The notes under the pieces are model-generated. The model did not search any database, was not told the origin of the DNA, and saw nothing but the letters and a program-made list of their open reading frames with translations. Position numbers and translations under genes: made by a program. Shown in pieces: positions 1 through 9,144 of a stretch of DNA of 64,000 bases (within the stretch, counting starts at the first letter, position 1; each line of letters starts with the position of its first letter). Source of the stretch: Erysipelotrichaceae bacterium (lineage in GTDB: Bacteria; Bacillota_I; Bacilli_A; Erysipelotrichales; Coprobacillaceae). Location of the stretch: positions 21,587 through 85,586 of the forward strand of contig JAGBPZ010000071.1 in NCBI GenBank assembly GCA_017633115.1, given 5' to 3'.

Positions 1-1
1 A

Positions 2-481
2 GAGGCACAAAAAGTATTCAATGAACTTGATAGCAATATGTCCAACGCAAGCTATGCGATCCGTTTTGCAGCCTCATTCAAAAATATTTTCATGGTTTTA
101 TCAGGCATGAGTGATCTGACTCAAATGAAAGACAACTTGAGCTATATGAAAGACTTTGTACCTTTAGATGAAAAAGAAATGGCAGCCGTCGCAAAAGTCA
201 GGAATATCTTCGACAATATGAACATGATTGCCTGTACAAGCTGTCACTATTGCGTGCTTGATAACGATTGTCCAAAGAACATCAAAATCCCTGAGCTCTT
301 CAATTGTTACAACCTGAAGGTCACCTTCAATAGTTGGAATCAGGATTACTACTATAATGTTCAGACACGAAACAACGGCAAAGCCAGTGATTGTATCAAA
401 TGCGGTAAATGTGAACGCATCTGTCCACAGCACTTACCAATCAGACAATTACTTGAAGATGTCGCCCGTGAATTTGAATAA
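2..481 (+). CDS. Aldo/keto reductase with C-terminal 4Fe-4S domain (5' end outside the window)
   Basis: The reading frame is open to the left edge, so this is the C-terminal 159 residues of a longer protein. It carries two cysteine clusters typical of bacterial ferredoxin-type 4Fe-4S sites: CTSCHYCVLDNDCPKNIKIP and CIKCGKCERICPQ. This tail is typical of the COG1453 group of aldo/keto reductases, which join an NADPH-dependent TIM barrel to two iron-sulfur clusters. The barrel itself is outside the window, so the reductase assignment comes from family knowledge of the tail. The gene ends in TAA and is followed nine bases later by a hairpin terminator. An internal ATG at 38 has no ribosome binding site and is not a start. 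Confidence 0.78.
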   Translation, partial: EAQKVFNELDSNMSNASYAIRFAASFKNIFMVLSGMSDLTQMKDNLSYMKDFVPLDEKEMAAVAKVRNIFDNMNMIACTSCHYCVLDNDCPKNIKIPELFNCYNLKVTFNSWNQDYYYNVQTRNNGKASDCIKCGKCERICPQHLPIRQLLEDVAREFE

Positions 482-489
482 CGGCTAAG

Positions 490-514
490 AGCTGGCGTGA
501 TGCCAGCTTTTTTG
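490..514 (+). terminator. Intrinsic terminator of the Fe-S aldo/keto reductase gene
   Basis: AGCTGGC and GCCAGCT form a seven-pair stem around a five-base loop, followed by a run of six T. Confidence 0.85.
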
Positions 515-556
515 TTGGAAAGAAAAATAGAGAGCTCATCACTCTCTATCCTTTAA

Positions 557-1393
557 CTATTTTGTGTCTGGTCTTAATGGACCATAGAAATAAGAAGCTG
601 TTGCCCCACCGTCAACGAGGAATGTTGAACCTGTGATAAACTGAGCACGATCACTCATCACTAATTCGGCGACATCTGCCACTTCATCAGCCGTACCCGG
701 TCTGCCTGCAGGACACTTTGCGAACATGTTCTTATAAAAGTCACCACGAGGGCCATTGAATTCATCAATAGCAAGTGGTGTAACGATAATACCAGGAGCA
801 ATATCATTGATGCGTGCTCCCCTTGCACCCCACTTTACTGATTCAGCCATGACACGTTTTTCATTGCAGCGTTTCGCCAGCTGATAAGCATGTAATGAAT
901 CTCTGATATTGTCGACTTGAAGAACTTCAAGATCAAGTAATTCTTCTGTAGGTGTGCATGCGAGCTGTTCATCAATATCAGCACCTAACTGTGGCATTCT
1001 AAAACCTGACTGTGAAGAAATCGTGACACCACATCCACCAGGAGCAATGACCTTACCAACTTCTTCCAATAAGACAGCTGTACCATATAAATCAACTTTC
1101 AAAACAACTTCAACAGGTGCCTGTGATGGTGAAACGCCAGCAGCATTGACCAGCATCTTAATATCACCATATTTCTGACATTCAGCAATAATATTTAAAA
1201 TTGATTCTCTTGAAGATAAATCCATTTCAACAGCCACTGCGTCAAAACCTGCTTCGACCATGATACGACAAATCGCATTGGCATTATCAATATTTTTATC
1301 TCCGATTACGATCTTCTTACCATAACCAACGCGTCTTGCGATAGCCATACCGATCTGGCCAGCACCAGTTAATAATAAAACATCTTTAGCCAT
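557..1393 (-). CDS. Short-chain dehydrogenase/reductase (SDR)
   Basis: A 278-residue soluble oxidoreductase of the SDR family. The N-terminal cofactor motif is TGAGQIG (residues 9-15), VNAAGVSP matches the NNAG motif, TISSQSGF supplies the catalytic Ser region, and YQLAKR supplies the Tyr-x-x-x-Lys pair. The C-terminus has the usual ITGSTFLVDGG ending. The start has an AGAGGAG ribosome binding site. It is the last gene of a leftward operon after CMD-like, UPF0303 and iron alcohol dehydrogenase genes, with 12 bases between it and the dehydrogenase. The substrate cannot be read from sequence. The operon suggests a hydroxy or keto intermediate. Confidence 0.85.
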   Translation of the reverse strand: MAKDVLLLTGAGQIGMAIARRVGYGKKIVIGDKNIDNANAICRIMVEAGFDAVAVEMDLSSRESILNIIAECQKYGDIKMLVNAAGVSPSQAPVEVVLKVDLYGTAVLLEEVGKVIAPGGCGVTISSQSGFRMPQLGADIDEQLACTPTEELLDLEVLQVDNIRDSLHAYQLAKRCNEKRVMAESVKWGARGARINDIAPGIIVTPLAIDEFNGPRGDFYKNMFAKCPAGRPGTADEVADVAELVMSDRAQFITGSTFLVDGGATASYFYGPLRPDTK

Positions 1394-1405
1394 TTGTTTT
1401 CTCCT

Positions 1406-2578
1406 CTATAAACATAACTTGAAGATTTCAACGACATCTTCTGGATATAAATCAACGAAACCTCTGATGACACCATTAGCGCCGCAGGCATTCTTAGCCA
1501 TTTCTTCAAAGCGGCTGTCATCGATATTCAAATCACTTAGATGACTCTTAAGACCTAATGTGTTATAGAATAAGTCTTCCATCATATCGATTGCTTTAAC
1601 CGCCGCATCCATAACCGGTATACTCTGATCAATATCAAACACGTTATAAGCCATGCGGGCAATTTGAGGTGCTGTTTCTTCATTTAAGATATAACGCAGC
1701 CATCTAGGCATCAGGATGGCAATACCATGACCATGAACGATATTGTAGACACCGCCTAATTCGTGGTCCATCGCATGAACTGAAGATACCTGCTGAACAC
1801 CACAAGTCATAAATGAGTTCAATGCCCAGGCTGCAGCCCATAACAAATTGGCACGTGCTTCATAATTGTCAGGTTCAACCATAGCCACTGGTGCCCATTT
1901 GACAACAGTCTTTAAATGTTGGTCACACATGCGATAAAGCATATCCATCTTGTCATCTCTTGAGAAATATTTCGTATCAATAGTATGTGCCATGATATCC
2001 ACTGAACCACAGGCTGTCTGATAAGGCGGTACTGTATAAGTCAATGTAGGATCATCAAAAGTGACAGTTGGTCTGACTGCAGGTCCAAAGATACCAATTT
2101 TTTCTTCTGTTTCAACATTTGAAATGACTGCGCTCTGGTCCATTTCAGAACCAGTTGAAGCCATAGTAGGTAAAGTGAAGATTGGTAAAGCTTTTGTGAT
2201 AGGTTTACGCGCCTTGACAATTTCCCAGATATCGTCAACATCAGCTTTGGTGAGTGAAGCAATTGCTTTGGCAGAATCGATAGCGCTGCCGCCACCTAAC
2301 GCTAAAACCATGTCAATATCGTTATCACGGCACATTTTAGCACCTTCATTGATATCTGTATGACGTGGATTAGGTACAACCTTGTCATACTCATAAACTT
2401 TTAAATCACCAAGCTTGCTGACAACCTTGTCAAATAAGCCGCTTGTTTTCACATAAGCGCCACCATAAACTAATAAAACTTTAGTGCCATACTGACTCAT
2501 TTCGCCATACATCTTATCCATCGCATTTTGTCCAAAATGAACTTTTGTCGTATTTTGGAATGAAAAATCTTTCATCAT
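1406..2578 (-). CDS. Iron-containing alcohol dehydrogenase
   Basis: A 390-residue group III alcohol dehydrogenase, close in layout to the YqhD/butanol dehydrogenase branch. The NAD(P)-binding GGGSAIDSAKAIA motif is near residue 97. Metal-ligand candidates are the Asp and His in CGSVDIMAHTID and the two His in HAMDHELGGVYNIVHGHG. The family reduces aldehydes to alcohols, or the reverse, in the cytosol. Its start ATG lies behind AAGGAG, five bases after the UPF0303 gene. With the SDR downstream, it gives two dehydrogenases in one transcript. Confidence 0.9.
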   Translation of the reverse strand: MMKDFSFQNTTKVHFGQNAMDKMYGEMSQYGTKVLLVYGGAYVKTSGLFDKVVSKLGDLKVYEYDKVVPNPRHTDINEGAKMCRDNDIDMVLALGGGSAIDSAKAIASLTKADVDDIWEIVKARKPITKALPIFTLPTMASTGSEMDQSAVISNVETEEKIGIFGPAVRPTVTFDDPTLTYTVPPYQTACGSVDIMAHTIDTKYFSRDDKMDMLYRMCDQHLKTVVKWAPVAMVEPDNYEARANLLWAAAWALNSFMTCGVQQVSSVHAMDHELGGVYNIVHGHGIAILMPRWLRYILNEETAPQIARMAYNVFDIDQSIPVMDAAVKAIDMMEDLFYNTLGLKSHLSDLNIDDSRFEEMAKNACGANGVIRGFVDLYPEDVVEIFKLCL

Positions 2579-2583
2579 TGTCT

Positions 2584-3072
2584 TTAAACTCCTTTTCTCA
2601 TTGATTCTAATCCTTCTATGACAACGTAATGATCTTCTTCAGGTCTCAACCCTGTACATGTCACAGTACCTCTTACTACGCCACTAATGATCAACGGAAA
2701 GCTGCCTCCACAAATACCATAGGATTCATCCATAATCATATGATCATTGCGATGTGAGGTAATGTTGTCGAGGAAGATGTAGTAAGAAGAGTGTCCTGTT
2801 TCATTCACAACTTTCTCTTTACGTGATAACCATCCAAGTGAATCCTCACCAAGAGGTGATTGTAAAGACTCAAATATTGTTTGTCCGTCTTTAATGATAC
2901 GAACGCCAACAGGTTTAGCAAATTTTTTTGCAGCAATAAACATTGCTTCCGCCATCAATTCGATGTCACTATTTGTAACTTCATCAAAGTCATAGTCTTT
3001 TTCTAAGCTCAGAATTGATTCTGATGATGGCAAATTTGGTTTATCAGCAAAATAATGGAAATAATCAAACAT
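2584..3072 (-). CDS. UPF0303 family protein (heme-degrading-domain fold)
   Basis: A 162-residue protein matching the UPF0303/YBR137W-like group in length and in its closing motif YGICGGSFPLIISGVVRGTV. The fold belongs to the GlcG/HbpS-like superfamily. Biochemical function in bacteria is not established, so none is assigned. Its ATG overlaps the stop of the upstream CMD-like gene by one base (TAATG), which implies translational coupling. Such proteins often sit beside genes for small-molecule oxidation, as here. Confidence 0.75.
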   Translation of the reverse strand: MFDYFHYFADKPNLPSSESILSLEKDYDFDEVTNSDIELMAEAMFIAAKKFAKPVGVRIIKDGQTIFESLQSPLGEDSLGWLSRKEKVVNETGHSSYYIFLDNITSHRNDHMIMDESYGICGGSFPLIISGVVRGTVTCTGLRPEEDHYVVIEGLESMRKGV

Positions 3073-3824
3073 TATTCATCGCACGCCTTTCTTACACAAG
3101 TTAGAGCATTGAGGCTTCGCGGATAGCCTATAAATGGAAGACATTGAGAAACAATCTTAATTAAGAAATCCTTATCATTGCCATTACGCATATTAGCCTT
3201 CGCATGTGCAATTAGTTGTGGTTCACATCCACCCTGAGCTGATAAGAAACAAAACGTAATCATTTCACGTTGTTTTTTATCCAAACCTTTACGCGTATAG
3301 TAATCGCCAAAACAGTTATCAGCTAACCACAGATTAATATGTCTGGTGTCTTTATCTCCAGATTTATAGAACTCTCTCATTCCTTCGCCAAAAATATCAA
3401 CTTGAGCTTCAATACCTTTTTTAAGACGGGTTTCATGATCAGCTGTTGCTTGTTCTTCTAACGGCAGCTTTATCCCTCTTGCTTCAAAAACTTCATTGTT
3501 CGCTTTTAAACAAGGAAAGACGCGCCCAACGCCTAAATAAGCAACCGCCTGATAAGTAATTTCCTTTATTTCAACTGGCGTGACACCGAAATTAAGTGCC
3601 GCGGTGACCATCGCACGATATTCATCATAACTTTGAGATCCAATTAATGTAGCCAAGATTGCAATAAAACGTGTTTTATCATCTAAATCATCATGATTGA
3701 CCACTTCATCAAAAGCAAAATTATCAAAAGCTTCAATAAATGAAGGATCAGTTCTCAGAAAATCTGAAACATAGCCTGGGAACATTTTGTCATGATATTT
3801 CTTTGCATTATTTGTTAAACTCAT
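3072..3824 (-). CDS. Carboxymuconolactone decarboxylase (CMD) family protein, double domain
   Basis: A 250-residue protein from the ATG with AAAGGAGGAATAGG directly upstream. An in-frame ATG 36 codons earlier overlaps the promoter and is not used. Two CMD-like helical units are visible: one around residues 20-120 (TRFIAILATLIGSQSYDEY, then GVTPVEIKEITYQAVAYLG) and one around 140-245 (KKQREMITFCFLSAQGGCEP). The first unit lacks the Cys-x-x-Cys redox pair of AhpD-type members, and the second has only a single late Cys. A peroxidase role is therefore doubtful and a decarboxylase or accessory role is more likely. It is the first gene of a four-gene leftward operon. Confidence 0.78.
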   Translation of the reverse strand: MSLTNNAKKYHDKMFPGYVSDFLRTDPSFIEAFDNFAFDEVVNHDDLDDKTRFIAILATLIGSQSYDEYRAMVTAALNFGVTPVEIKEITYQAVAYLGVGRVFPCLKANNEVFEARGIKLPLEEQATADHETRLKKGIEAQVDIFGEGMREFYKSGDKDTRHINLWLADNCFGDYYTRKGLDKKQREMITFCFLSAQGGCEPQLIAHAKANMRNGNDKDFLIKIVSQCLPFIGYPRSLNALTCVRKACDE

Positions 3825-3848
3825 TCCTATTCCTCCTTTTCTAAACTC

Positions 3849-3877
3849 ATTATATATACGACAATGATAGTGAACAA
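3849..3877 (-). promoter_or_regulatory. Promoter of the CMD/UPF0303/ADH/SDR operon
   Basis: On the minus strand, a -35 TTGTTC (3877-3872) and -10 TATAAT (3854-3849) are 17 bases apart. A ten-base palindrome AATTCGAATT (3876-3885) overlaps the -35 and could be an operator. Confidence 0.6.
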
Positions 3878-3984
3878 TTCGAATTAAGAGGCTAATTGAT
3901 AAGCTGTTCTTATTGATGCTGTGCTTTATCATGAGTATAAAACAAATAAGTAAATTAATGCATCGATTTCAATAAGTATAGATA

Positions 3985-4019
3985 ATAAAAAAGAATTACC
4001 AGAAACTCTGATAATTCTT
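3985..4019 (-). terminator. Intrinsic terminator of rpoD
   Basis: On the minus strand a long A/T-rich stem (AAGAATTA...TAATTCTT with one mismatch) is followed by six T, directly downstream of the rpoD stop. Confidence 0.75.
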
Positions 4020-4031
4020 TAATAATGTCGA

Positions 4032-5039
4032 CTACTGTCGGTAATAATCTTTTAGTGTTTTTGATTGTTGTAATTGATGAAGCACTTTAACGGTGATCTG
4101 ACGAATTCTTTCTCTTGTGACATTGAATTCTTCACCAATCTGTTCCAGTGTTCTTGCGGTTTGATCTTCACATAAACCAAAACGCAAACGCATCACAAGG
4201 GCATCTCGTTCAGGCATCTGATCAAGCAGACGATCAATTTCTTCTCTTAATGCAACCTGATCAAAATAGTCTTCTGGAGAGATAACAGCTTCGTTGGCAA
4301 TGAAATCCATCAGATAGCTGCCATCTTCATCACCAATTGGTGTTTCAAGAGAAATCGTATCATAGGTAAGCGCCATGATTTCACGGACACGGTCGGCAGA
4401 CATGTCACCCATGGCTTCAGCAATTTCTTCAGCTGTTGGTTCACGACCAATCAACTGAACAAGTTCACGCTCAATACGCTTCATCTTATTGACTGTTTCA
4501 TGCATATGTACAGGAATACGGATTGTTCTTCCCTGATCAGCTACGGCACGGGAAATAGCCTGTTTGATCCACCAGGTAGCATAAGTAGAGAACTTATAGC
4601 CACGTCTGTAATCAAACTTATCAACTGCTTTCATCAAGCCAATACTGCCTTCCTGAATCAGGTCTTGCAATGGTAAACCTCTACCTTTAAACTTTTTAGC
4701 GATTGAAACAACCAGACGCAAGTTAGCTAGATTTAAAGCATTTCTTGCTTCTTGATCTCCTGCCTCAATTCGCTTAGCGAGTTCAACTTCCTGTTCACGT
4801 GATAATAATGCAACCTGACCAATCTGATTTAAATACATCTTGATGGGATCGTTCAACTGCACATTAGCACCAAGTGTTTCGCCCTCAAAAACATGAATAT
4901 CGTCTTCCTGATCATCAGCCTCTAAATCAGCTGAGAAATCATAGACAGACAATCCTTCAGTGTCTTCATTAAACACATCGTCGAACTCTAATTCTTCTAC
5001 ATCTTCTTCAAACATCATAACGTTATCTTTTTCGCTCAT
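4032..5039 (-). CDS. rpoD: Primary sigma factor RpoD (sigma-70/SigA)
   Basis: A 335-residue housekeeping sigma factor. The chosen ATG follows AAAGGTGGAG by six bases; an in-frame ATG 11 codons upstream has no such site. The first 60 residues are very acidic. Region 1.2 begins at [11 protein letters not shown] (near 64). Region 2 contains [20 protein letters not shown] and [12 protein letters not shown], the -10 recognition helix. Region 4.2 has [19 protein letters not shown], the -35 recognition helix. Length matches small Bacillota SigA. No dnaG is adjacent, unlike many Bacillota; the upstream side is a roughly 600-base gap. Confidence 0.95.
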   Translation of the reverse strand: MSEKDNVMMFEEDVEELEFDDVFNEDTEGLSVYDFSADLEADDQEDDIHVFEGETLGANVQLNDPIKMYLNQIGQVALLSREQEVELAKRIEAGDQEARNALNLANLRLVVSIAKKFKGRGLPLQDLIQEGSIGLMKAVDKFDYRRGYKFSTYATWWIKQAISRAVADQGRTIRIPVHMHETVNKMKRIERELVQLIGREPTAEEIAEAMGDMSADRVREIMALTYDTISLETPIGDEDGSYLMDFIANEAVISPEDYFDQVALREEIDRLLDQMPERDALVMRLRFGLCEDQTARTLEQIGEEFNVTRERIRQITVKVLHQLQQSKTLKDYYRQ

Positions 5040-5587
5040 AATGGACTCCACCTTTCTTTTAAACTCAAACATTATCTACAAGACACTGTCCCATAGATCC
5101 CAGAAATCAATGAATGTACATTATTCACAGCATTTGTTTAAAACGCATGAATAGTGATATTATCTCCCCTCCTATACTTAATATCGGTTGAAAAAGTGAA
5201 AAAAATAAAGAAAACCTTCGATTCCAATTTATTTCTTTTAAAATAGAAGATTCCCTTAACACATGAAAACAACATATAAACACTAATAGTTTTAACATTT
5301 TCGTCAAGACGTTGCTAAAACTCCAATATCCATAATATACAATTATCTAAGCGCTGTCAAGCGATTTTAAGAAAAAATTTATAAAAAAATTTAAATTAAT
5401 TGAAAGTCCCCTTTTCTTTCCCATGCAAGACATAAGATTCAGCCTCAAAACCTTTTTTTGGCATCGTTATAGTTTTTTTACAGTGTTAAAAGTGGCAATC
5501 AATAGAAATATAAAAATAACCTTAATAATGCTTTCAAGAACTCTATTTGACTTGCTTAATCAAGTAAAATGTGTCATTAATATCTAG
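5040..5587. other. AT-rich gene-free interval upstream of rpoD
   Basis: About 550 bases with no convincing gene. It holds the likely rpoD promoter and its leader. A 60-codon leftward frame (5125-5307) lies inside the leader but has no ribosome binding site. The 5360-5587 part is A/T-rich with no recognised element. Confidence 0.6.
5332..5360 (-). promoter_or_regulatory. Likely rpoD promoter
   Basis: On the minus strand, TTGACA (5360-5355) and TATTAT (5337-5332) are separated by exactly 17 bases, a near-consensus sigma-70 promoter. It implies a leader of about 285 bases before rpoD. Confidence 0.65.
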
Positions 5588-5631
5588 AATAATGAGTATC
5601 ATTTGGCACTCATTATTTATTGTAATATAAT
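5588..5631 (+). promoter_or_regulatory. Promoter with an overlapping 10-bp inverted repeat (candidate operator)
   Basis: The promoter is TTGGCA (5603-5608), 17 bases, then TATAAT (5626-5631). A perfect inverted repeat AATAATGAGT (5588-5597) / ACTCATTATT (5608-5617) brackets and overlaps the -35, as a repressor operator would. The gene behind it, at 5659, has a strong AAAGGAGG site. Confidence 0.65.
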
Positions 5632-5658
5632 AGATATAAGTAAAGGAGGCGATAATCA

Positions 5659-6234
5659 ATGAATCGCAGACGAATCCTTATTATTGTGATACTTATTTGC
5701 TTTGCCGCTGGTGGTATTGCAGGTGGTCTGGGACTGTTTGGTGGTAAGAAGCCAGTCAATCCTGGCAATGATTCAAGCATTGTTGATGACAGCTCAGTGA
5801 CTCAGGATGGAAGCAAAACAGATGATAATCCAGCAGTCATCGATGAATCAATCGGTGAAGATCAACCAGCCATCATTGATGGTAAACCAGATAAGCCTGT
5901 TACTCGTAAAAGCAAGTATTCTGATGAAGTTTTTGACATCACATTAAAATATTGTAATGATTACGATGTTGATACCGATCACTTCAAACTCAATAAAGCG
6001 TTAATTGTGCAAGACCTGATGAACGACTACATGTTTATCAATTTCACAGTTAAAGGCAAAACACGTTGGGAATGTTACAACTATGACTCTGCAGCATTCC
6101 GTGATGAATCGCAGAAAAAATTGAAAAAGGAATACGAAGAGTATCTTGCAGTCAAGAAAGTTGATGATGATGATCAGAATATTTACTACAATCTATCAAA
6201 AGCGGAAGTCGCCTACATCAACGATATGTATTAA
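5659..6234 (+). CDS. Secreted or membrane-anchored protein of unknown function
   Basis: A 191-residue protein I do not recognise. Residues 1-28 form a positively charged start plus one hydrophobic segment (ILIIVILICFAAGGIAGG), so it is a signal anchor or signal peptide; no lipobox Cys is present. Residues 30-90 are an acidic, Ser/Asp/Pro-rich linker. Residues 95-191 form a compact domain containing KYCNDYDVDTDHFKLNKA and a Tyr/Lys-rich helical end. It stands alone under its own promoter with a candidate operator, upstream of a secreted beta-helix protein. Confidence 0.75.
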   Translation: MNRRRILIIVILICFAAGGIAGGLGLFGGKKPVNPGNDSSIVDDSSVTQDGSKTDDNPAVIDESIGEDQPAIIDGKPDKPVTRKSKYSDEVFDITLKYCNDYDVDTDHFKLNKALIVQDLMNDYMFINFTVKGKTRWECYNYDSAAFRDESQKKLKKEYEEYLAVKKVDDDDQNIYYNLSKAEVAYINDMY

Positions 6235-6397
6235 AAGATCATTGTCATAAATGAATTTATTCTCTGAAAATTAGTGTTTATTGTTGATGATTATGGTAAT
6301 ATAGATGTAGATTTCTTAAGTATTTATTAAGTTTTTTTGTAAGAATCATCTATATGGTAAGATTTGATAATAAAAAATATGAAAACGGAGGGGTAAA

Positions 6398-9073
6398 ATG
6401 GAGAAAAAGAAAACCATAAAAACAGCAATAAGAGCTTTATCACTCTTCTTTGCTATATTAGGCTGTGCACTTTACTTCAACATGCAAACCGTTGAAGCGG
6501 CAACGGCTTATCTCAACAAGCAGGAAATCACTCTAAACTACAAACAGACATATAAGCTTTCGGTTAAAAACAATAAAAAATCTGTCAAATGGTCAACGAG
6601 CAAGAAAAGCGTTGCGACAGTCAGTAGTAAAGGTACTGTTACTGCCAAGAAAAAATCTGGTACAGCTTATATCACAGCAACCGTCAAAGGTGGTAAGAGC
6701 TATGTATGTGTCGTCCATGTTCAAAAAGGCAAGTTGAACACAACTGCCATCACATTAAAAAAAGGTGGTACCTACACCATCCGTAAATCAATCAAAAATT
6801 CTGCAACATGGTCATCAAGCAATAAGTCAGTTGCAACAGTCAGCAGTGCTGGTGTTGTAACCGCTAAAGGCAATGGGTCTTGTACTATTACTGCAAAAAT
6901 AAGCGGTAAGAATTATACTTGTAAGGTCACTGTAACAACTGATGGTTCAACCGTTAAAATCACACCTACAACATCACCTTACAACAACAAGTACACAACT
7001 GATGCAGAATACACAACGCGTACAAGAACAACTTACACACTCCGTTCTTATATGACTAAATTCCAGAACGAAGGCGGCGGAACAATCGTTTTCGAACCTG
7101 GTACATACTGCATTACCCGTGCCGTTTACGTCCCTTCTAATGTTACTTTGAAATTCTCTGATGGTACAACTATAGCTAAGACTTGGGACACTGGTAAAAA
7201 GAGTATCGAACATCAGGTGTCACTGTTTATCGTATGTCCACCTAAAGTCGTTACCGCTGTCACAAAAGAAAAGACTGCCTACATCAGTACGCACAAAGGT
7301 GAAGAAGACCTGACTTTCCGTTATCCTAGTGGTATCAAGGCTTATAACGGTTCACAGAATGTAGTATTCCAAGGTTCAACAAGCAAGGAAAATGGTGGTT
7401 CATGTTTCGACCACGATGGTTATTACTATACATTCGGTATTTCTACAGGACATTGTAATGGCTTAAGTGTTAAGAACATTAATTTCTACAACATGGATGG
7501 TAACCACTTTATCGAACTAAACTCAGCTAAAAACGTATCGGTCACTAACTGTACATTTACAGACGACGTGTCAACATATGGCTGGGTCGAAAAAACAAAT
7601 GGCGAAACTTATCTTTATAACTCAAGTCAGGATCTTCCTGATTATGAAAAGACAAAGATCGACAATAAGGAAGCTATTAACGTTGACGCTTGTGACCCTA
7701 ACTATTTGGGATACAACTATCCATGGGCTTATCATGACTACACACCATGTGATGGTGTCACAATCACAAAATGTACTTTCACCCGTATTATTCGTCCAAT
7801 TGGTTCACACAAATACACTGCTAAAAAGAACAGCAAGGGCGTTTGGTCTACTCAGGTTTACAACAAGAATATCACAGTTAAAGACAATACCTTTATTGAT
7901 ACTGGATGTAACTGTGTTGAATTGACAAACTGGGAAAATGCCGAAATCTCTGGCAACAAGTTCCTAGGAGTCAACAACTCACTTGATGATCCTTATCTTG
8001 AAGAAGGTAAACGTACAATCAAAGCTCAGGTCTACAAAGACTGGTACTGGGGCAAACTCTATGTTGTTGACAAGAAGAAATCAGTCACAACAACAACCCC
8101 TAAATTCTACCATTCAATCAACCCATCAAAGAGTGTTGATGGTGAGAAAGTCATTGAAACTAATGGGGCAATGAAGCAGAAATGCGGTATCCTCATTATT
8201 GGCGGTAAAGGATTCAATATCCACGACAATACCTTCGATGATATGTATTGTGGTATCGCTGTCTTTAATGGTCAAAACAAAAATGGCGGTTCCGAATATG
8301 AACCAACCAAATATACATTGACAGCTGCTGAAAAGAAGAAGATGATTGAAAATAACACTTACAGTAATATCTGGACCGGTGTCACCGTCTTCTCATGTAA
8401 TGACAGTTCACTCAAGAATTACAAAGGCTCATTGAGAACCTTCTCTGGTAAGCGTGAATATCTGGCAAGCGAATACAATATCGACTGGGATAAAGAACTC
8501 AATAAATACTATCTTGCCAACTTCGCAACAGAAGAAGATCAAGCATTGATTGCCCAGATTAATGAATTAACTGCTGCAGCTAAAGCTGCAAAGGCAACTG
8601 CCACAACAATCAATTCAAAAATCACTGCAGCTAACAAGTTAATCACAGCAGCCCAGAAACTTGTCAACTCAGCAACAACCGAGGAACAAAAGAAGGCTGC
8701 CGTTGCCGCAGCTAAAGAAGCTGGTGTCGCAGCAAGAGCTGCTTATGGAGAAGCTGTTGATCTTGATACAATGGCGAACGGTTATCTGACTACTGCATCA
8801 AAATGGGTTAAAGATTACGCTAAAGTTTATTATCTGCTCATTCCGGCAAAAGAAGCTAAATCAGCCGCAACTGATACCACAACTGCTTCAAAGACAACGC
8901 TCACAAATGCAGAAAAGATGATGACTGCACTTGAAGCATTAGAAAAGAGTGCTGGTATCACAAAGACAAAAGCTGATGAGGAAACTGAAGAAGTCGAAGA
9001 AACAGAAGTCAACGAAGAAGTTGAAAATGAAACTGAGACAGAAACAGTCGAAGAAGAAACAGTAGAAGAATAA
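6398..9073 (+). CDS. Large secreted protein: Big2-like repeats, right-handed beta-helix, acidic tail
   Basis: An 891-residue exported protein. Residues 1-35 are a signal peptide ending near VEAATA. Two Big2-like Ig repeats follow (about 36-110 and 111-180), with the recurring WSTSKKSVATVSSKGTVTA pattern. A parallel beta-helix region covers about 205-720, with repeated short NITVKDNTF-like strands and Asn/Gly turns typical of pectate-lyase-fold proteins. An Ala-rich helical stretch (about 735-860) and a Glu/Thr-only tail (about 862-891) close the protein. No LPxTG anchor is present. The likely role is binding or cleaving a polysaccharide outside the cell; catalytic residues cannot be named. 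The ribosome binding site is ACGGAGGGG. Confidence 0.82.
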   Translation: MEKKKTIKTAIRALSLFFAILGCALYFNMQTVEAATAYLNKQEITLNYKQTYKLSVKNNKKSVKWSTSKKSVATVSSKGTVTAKKKSGTAYITATVKGGKSYVCVVHVQKGKLNTTAITLKKGGTYTIRKSIKNSATWSSSNKSVATVSSAGVVTAKGNGSCTITAKISGKNYTCKVTVTTDGSTVKITPTTSPYNNKYTTDAEYTTRTRTTYTLRSYMTKFQNEGGGTIVFEPGTYCITRAVYVPSNVTLKFSDGTTIAKTWDTGKKSIEHQVSLFIVCPPKVVTAVTKEKTAYISTHKGEEDLTFRYPSGIKAYNGSQNVVFQGSTSKENGGSCFDHDGYYYTFGISTGHCNGLSVKNINFYNMDGNHFIELNSAKNVSVTNCTFTDDVSTYGWVEKTNGETYLYNSSQDLPDYEKTKIDNKEAINVDACDPNYLGYNYPWAYHDYTPCDGVTITKCTFTRIIRPIGSHKYTAKKNSKGVWSTQVYNKNITVKDNTFIDTGCNCVELTNWENAEISGNKFLGVNNSLDDPYLEEGKRTIKAQVYKDWYWGKLYVVDKKKSVTTTTPKFYHSINPSKSVDGEKVIETNGAMKQKCGILIIGGKGFNIHDNTFDDMYCGIAVFNGQNKNGGSEYEPTKYTLTAAEKKKMIENNTYSNIWTGVTVFSCNDSSLKNYKGSLRTFSGKREYLASEYNIDWDKELNKYYLANFATEEDQALIAQINELTAAAKAAKATATTINSKITAANKLITAAQKLVNSATTEEQKKAAVAAAKEAGVAARAAYGEAVDLDTMANGYLTTASKWVKDYAKVYYLLIPAKEAKSAATDTTTASKTTLTNAEKMMTALEALEKSAGITKTKADEETEEVEETEVNEEVENETETETVEEETVEE

Positions 9074-9079
9074 TGATTC

Positions 9080-9106
9080 GAGCCCCCATCGGGGGCTCTT
9101 TTCTTT
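9080..9106 (+). terminator. Strong intrinsic terminator of the beta-helix gene
   Basis: GAGCCCCC / GGGGGCTC is an eight-pair G/C stem with a three-base loop, followed by TTTTCTTTT. Confidence 0.92.
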
Positions 9107-9144
9107 TAGTCAAAAAAAGAGAGTTCAATGACTCTCTCATAGAA

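Noticed and set aside
5125..5307. 60-codon leftward frame in the rpoD leader
   Set aside because: No ribosome binding site, A/T-driven composition, and it lies in the leader behind a clear rpoD promoter. A leader peptide cannot be excluded but is not supported.
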